Part shown: piece by piece, positions 3,742 through 5,738 of the stretch
Numbering within the stretch: the first letter of the stretch is position 1
How the letters are laid out: each line of letters begins with the position of its first letter
Assembly: GCA_028285285.1 (NCBI GenBank)
Contig: JANQPW010001049.1
Span: 1 to 5,738, forward strand
Direction: 5' to 3'
Origin: Silvanigrellales bacterium
GTDB taxonomy: Bacteria > Bdellovibrionota_B > Oligoflexia > Silvanigrellales > Silvanigrellaceae
DNA: 5,738 nucleotides
The notes under the pieces: generated by a model
Told to the model about the DNA's origin: nothing
Database searches by the model: none
Seen by the model: only the letters and a program-made list of their open reading frames with translations
Position numbers and translations under genes: made by a program

Positions 3742-5738
3742 TCAGTTCGCAACAGGCTTCGCACGGAAGATGGCGTGCCACCCGTGGTCGTTGTTGTTTT
3801 CCTGGCTACTGTCGTCAGCGCTTTCTTCGCTGCTCGAGCTGTCATCTTCGCCTTCGCCGCTGCTGTTCTCGGTGCATTGGTTGATCCATGCTTGAGAGAA
3901 GCTGCCTTTCAGGTCGGCTCCATCAAGAACCATTTTGTCAAGACGTTGAACTTCTCCCCACACACAGGTGCGAGCAAGGTCTTCGTGCTTTTCAAGACGA
4001 GAGTCTTCTGCAGCAAACTTCACAGATGTGTCGGCTGTGTCGAAGCTGACAGCGAGGTCAACCTCAGCATTCATACGACGTTTCACGGGGCCATTGATGT
4101 TGAGTCCGAACTTGAAGTGGTCAAGATCGCTGCCGTCTCCGCTGCGCTCAACATCGTGGCTCACGCGCACGTCGGGCAAGCAGTTGGAGTTGGCTGTGAT
4201 GGCGCGTTTCACATCGCGGAAGCCTTCGTCATAGCGAGCGGCTTCATGAATGAGCATGCCAGACAGCATGTGTGTCAAGTGACGCAGGGCTTCGGTGTCG
4301 TCGGCTGGGGTCCAGTCGTTTTCACCACCATGACCGCCTTGGCGGAAGATGTGCTGCAGGTTCTGAGGCAAGCTCGCGATTTCAGCTTCAGTCATGTCGC
4401 AATCAATGGCAGCTCCACTGATGGTGGTTGAGTAAGCTGTGTCAACCTTACAGATCCCTTCTGTGAACATCCAAGCAGAGTGCTCAGGTTGCATTTCGAA
4501 GAGTTGTTTGGCTTTTGCCAAGAGAGCGTCTTTGTCGTCGGTCACATCTGCTGCAGATGCGCCAGCAAGTGCGCCTCTGACGTTGTCACCATCGGGGTCG
4601 CCGAGGTTGATGCTGCCAATGACCTTACCGCGGTAAGAATCACTCAAGCTCCATGCCAGGTTGTTCAGAATGTGTCGGGAAGGATCGTCTTGACCACCGC
4701 CGAAGAACCCGCCGCCTGAATTGGCGAGGTGATCCCGCTCACGCTTGAGTTGGATTGCAGTACAGCCTGAAACAAGCTGTTTTGAAGCGTCTGTTCCATC
4801 AGCTCCACCGGTCACATCGTTGATGAAGTTGGTGATGATGGTTTCAGCGTCGTCTGATTCGCTCGACTTCACAGCCCATTGATGATCAGACTGCTCCACT
4901 TTGTCGAGGAACACACGGCCAGGATTTGTGGCGTCGAGCAAGTTCAGAGGAACCAGATCGAGGCGATCGCTCCCTTCACAGGCCAGTTCTTCGATCTGGC
5001 TTCGAGGCGAACCATTTCCAGTGAGTTCCAAGATTTTCACCAGGAACGACTTGGGAGAGATGTCCACACCTTCGTTTTGGAACTGGAGTCCAGGAACAAC
5101 GGTGTTGAACTCATCAGCATTGGCCAGCACAACATCGAGAGCTTGGTTCACTTGGTGATCCCAGCTCACTTCGCGCCATGAGGTGGCCAGAGCTTTGAGG
5201 TCTCCATCTGAGTTGCCAGAAACGTTGTTGAAGTCAATCGCAGCATAGGCTTCTTTGAAGCCAGCGAAGCGATTGTCACCTCCGCCTTCATGGCGAGATT
5301 CAGACAGGAATCGGAAGAAGCTGTCCACCACGTCGCGGCGTTGCCAGACCTCTTCGCCCTTTGCGTCTCCGCTCATGTGAAGGTTACACTCTTCTGTGAA
5401 GCGAGCGATGGCGGCATCGCCGTTTCCTTCGGCAGCTTCTTCGCGGTACTCGCTGCACCACTCAATGGGTGGTCCGTCATTGCCGCGGAGCATGTTCGCA
5501 ATGGCTTCGTTACGAGGAGCAGGGTTGCCATCTGGCCCCGTGACTTCGCCTTCAAAGCCAGAAACGGCGATGGAAGAAGGATCACAGCTGCCCTTTTTGA
5601 GGGTAGCGCCATCGTAAGCCGTTTTGGCGGCAGCCATGAACACGGTGCAGACTTCATTTTGGTCTGTCACGTTGAAGACGGCCTTGAAGAACTCACCTTC
5701 CTCAGCGGCGCGGTCGGCAGAAGAAGCATCTTCAATTT
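3742..5738 (-). CDS. Large acidic protein of unknown function, 5'-truncated by window edge
   Basis: The minus-strand frame is open from the window edge to a TGA at 3744-3742, giving 664 visible residues. A GTG at 5670-5668 could be taken for a start. The frame upstream is open and protein-like (IEDASSADRAAEEGEFFKA), so I read that codon as an internal Val and the gene as incomplete. Counting from the first whole codon, the protein is rich in Asp, Glu, Ser, Gly and Asn throughout. It has 11 scattered Cys, a GGGFFGGG loop (about 341-348) and a DPDGDN motif (about 380-385) that resembles a single calcium-binding loop. A low-complexity tail (about 623-651; 11 acidic and 9 Ser residues, no Lys or Arg) is followed by a short non-acidic end, GWHAIFRAKPVAN. 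The composition suggests an exported or surface protein, but any signal peptide is outside the window. I recognise no family and no catalytic motif. Confidence 0.85.
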   Translation of the reverse strand, partial: IEDASSADRAAEEGEFFKAVFNVTDQNEVCTVFMAAAKTAYDGATLKKGSCDPSSIAVSGFEGEVTGPDGNPAPRNEAIANMLRGNDGPPIEWCSEYREEAAEGNGDAAIARFTEECNLHMSGDAKGEEVWQRRDVVDSFFRFLSESRHEGGGDNRFAGFKEAYAAIDFNNVSGNSDGDLKALATSWREVSWDHQVNQALDVVLANADEFNTVVPGLQFQNEGVDISPKSFLVKILELTGNGSPRSQIEELACEGSDRLDLVPLNLLDATNPGRVFLDKVEQSDHQWAVKSSESDDAETIITNFINDVTGGADGTDASKQLVSGCTAIQLKRERDHLANSGGGFFGGGQDDPSRHILNNLAWSLSDSYRGKVIGSINLGDPDGDNVRGALAGASAADVTDDKDALLAKAKQLFEMQPEHSAWMFTEGICKVDTAYSTTISGAAIDCDMTEAEIASLPQNLQHIFRQGGHGGENDWTPADDTEALRHLTHMLSGMLIHEAARYDEGFRDVKRAITANSNCLPDVRVSHDVERSGDGSDLDHFKFGLNINGPVKRRMNAEVDLAVSFDTADTSVKFAAEDSRLEKHEDLARTCVWGEVQRLDKMVLDGADLKGSFSQAWINQCTENSSGEGEDDSSSSEESADDSSQENNNDHGWHAIFRAKPVAN

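Noticed and set aside
4230..4310. HEAARYDEGF in the acidic protein as a metalloprotease site
   Set aside because: The sequence is HEAAR rather than HExxH, and no matching downstream ligand pattern is evident, so a zinc protease call is not supported.
3670..4431. A 253-codon open frame on the plus strand inside the acidic-protein gene
   Set aside because: It lies antisense to the strongly supported minus-strand gene, begins inside the terminator hairpin region, and its product has no domain or ribosome binding site support. It is most likely a by-product of codon bias on the opposite strand.
5668..5670. GTG at 5670-5668 as the start of the large acidic protein
   Set aside because: The frame stays open to the window edge with protein-like acidic sequence, and no ribosome binding site precedes the GTG (TTCTTCAAGGCCGTCTTCAAC-type coding sequence precedes it).

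Overview
The window looks like a chromosomal segment of a Gram-negative (diderm) bacterium of moderate GC content. Two ORFs open with lipoprotein-type signal peptides, a third encodes an exported serine protease, and genes use strong Shine-Dalgarno sites with both ATG and GTG starts. I cannot name the organism from sequence alone. The mix of exported, Cys-containing, poorly recognisable proteins and a divergent ClpP would fit a deltaproteobacteria-type lineage (Bdellovibrionota, Myxococcota, Bradymonadota and relatives), but that is an inference. I see no RNA genes, CRISPR array, transposase, integrase or prophage genes.

Layout. Positions 1-1790 carry three plus-strand genes: the end of a small putative lipoprotein (1-252), a secreted trypsin/V8-like serine protease (358-1224) and a second small putative lipoprotein (1341-1790). 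Gaps of 105 and 116 bp leave open whether they share one transcript. The second lipoprotein converges, with only 11 bp between stop codons, on a small minus-strand TM2-domain membrane protein (1802-2059). That gene is divergent from clpP (2227-2814). The 167-bp divergent intergenic region holds a good minus-strand promoter, three TTGTCA repeats spaced 11 and 22 bp apart, and a 16-bp palindrome overlapping the predicted -10 element.

The clpP gene encodes a ClpP-family protease subunit with an intact Ser-His-Asp triad but divergent surrounding motifs and no adjacent clpX. Eleven bases after its stop begins an unrecognised protein with one N-terminal membrane anchor (2826-3650), almost certainly co-transcribed. 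A strong 10-bp hairpin (3656-3681) separates this operon from a convergent minus-strand gene (3742 to the window edge). That gene encodes the last 664 residues of a large acidic protein ending in a Ser/Asp/Glu-rich tail. Its start lies beyond the window.

The genes suggest cell-envelope and protein-quality functions (exported protease, lipoproteins, membrane proteins, a ClpP variant) but do not form a recognised pathway. The least ordinary parts are the clpP-plus-membrane-protein pair, the repeat-bearing control region beside it, and the large acidic protein without a recognisable family.
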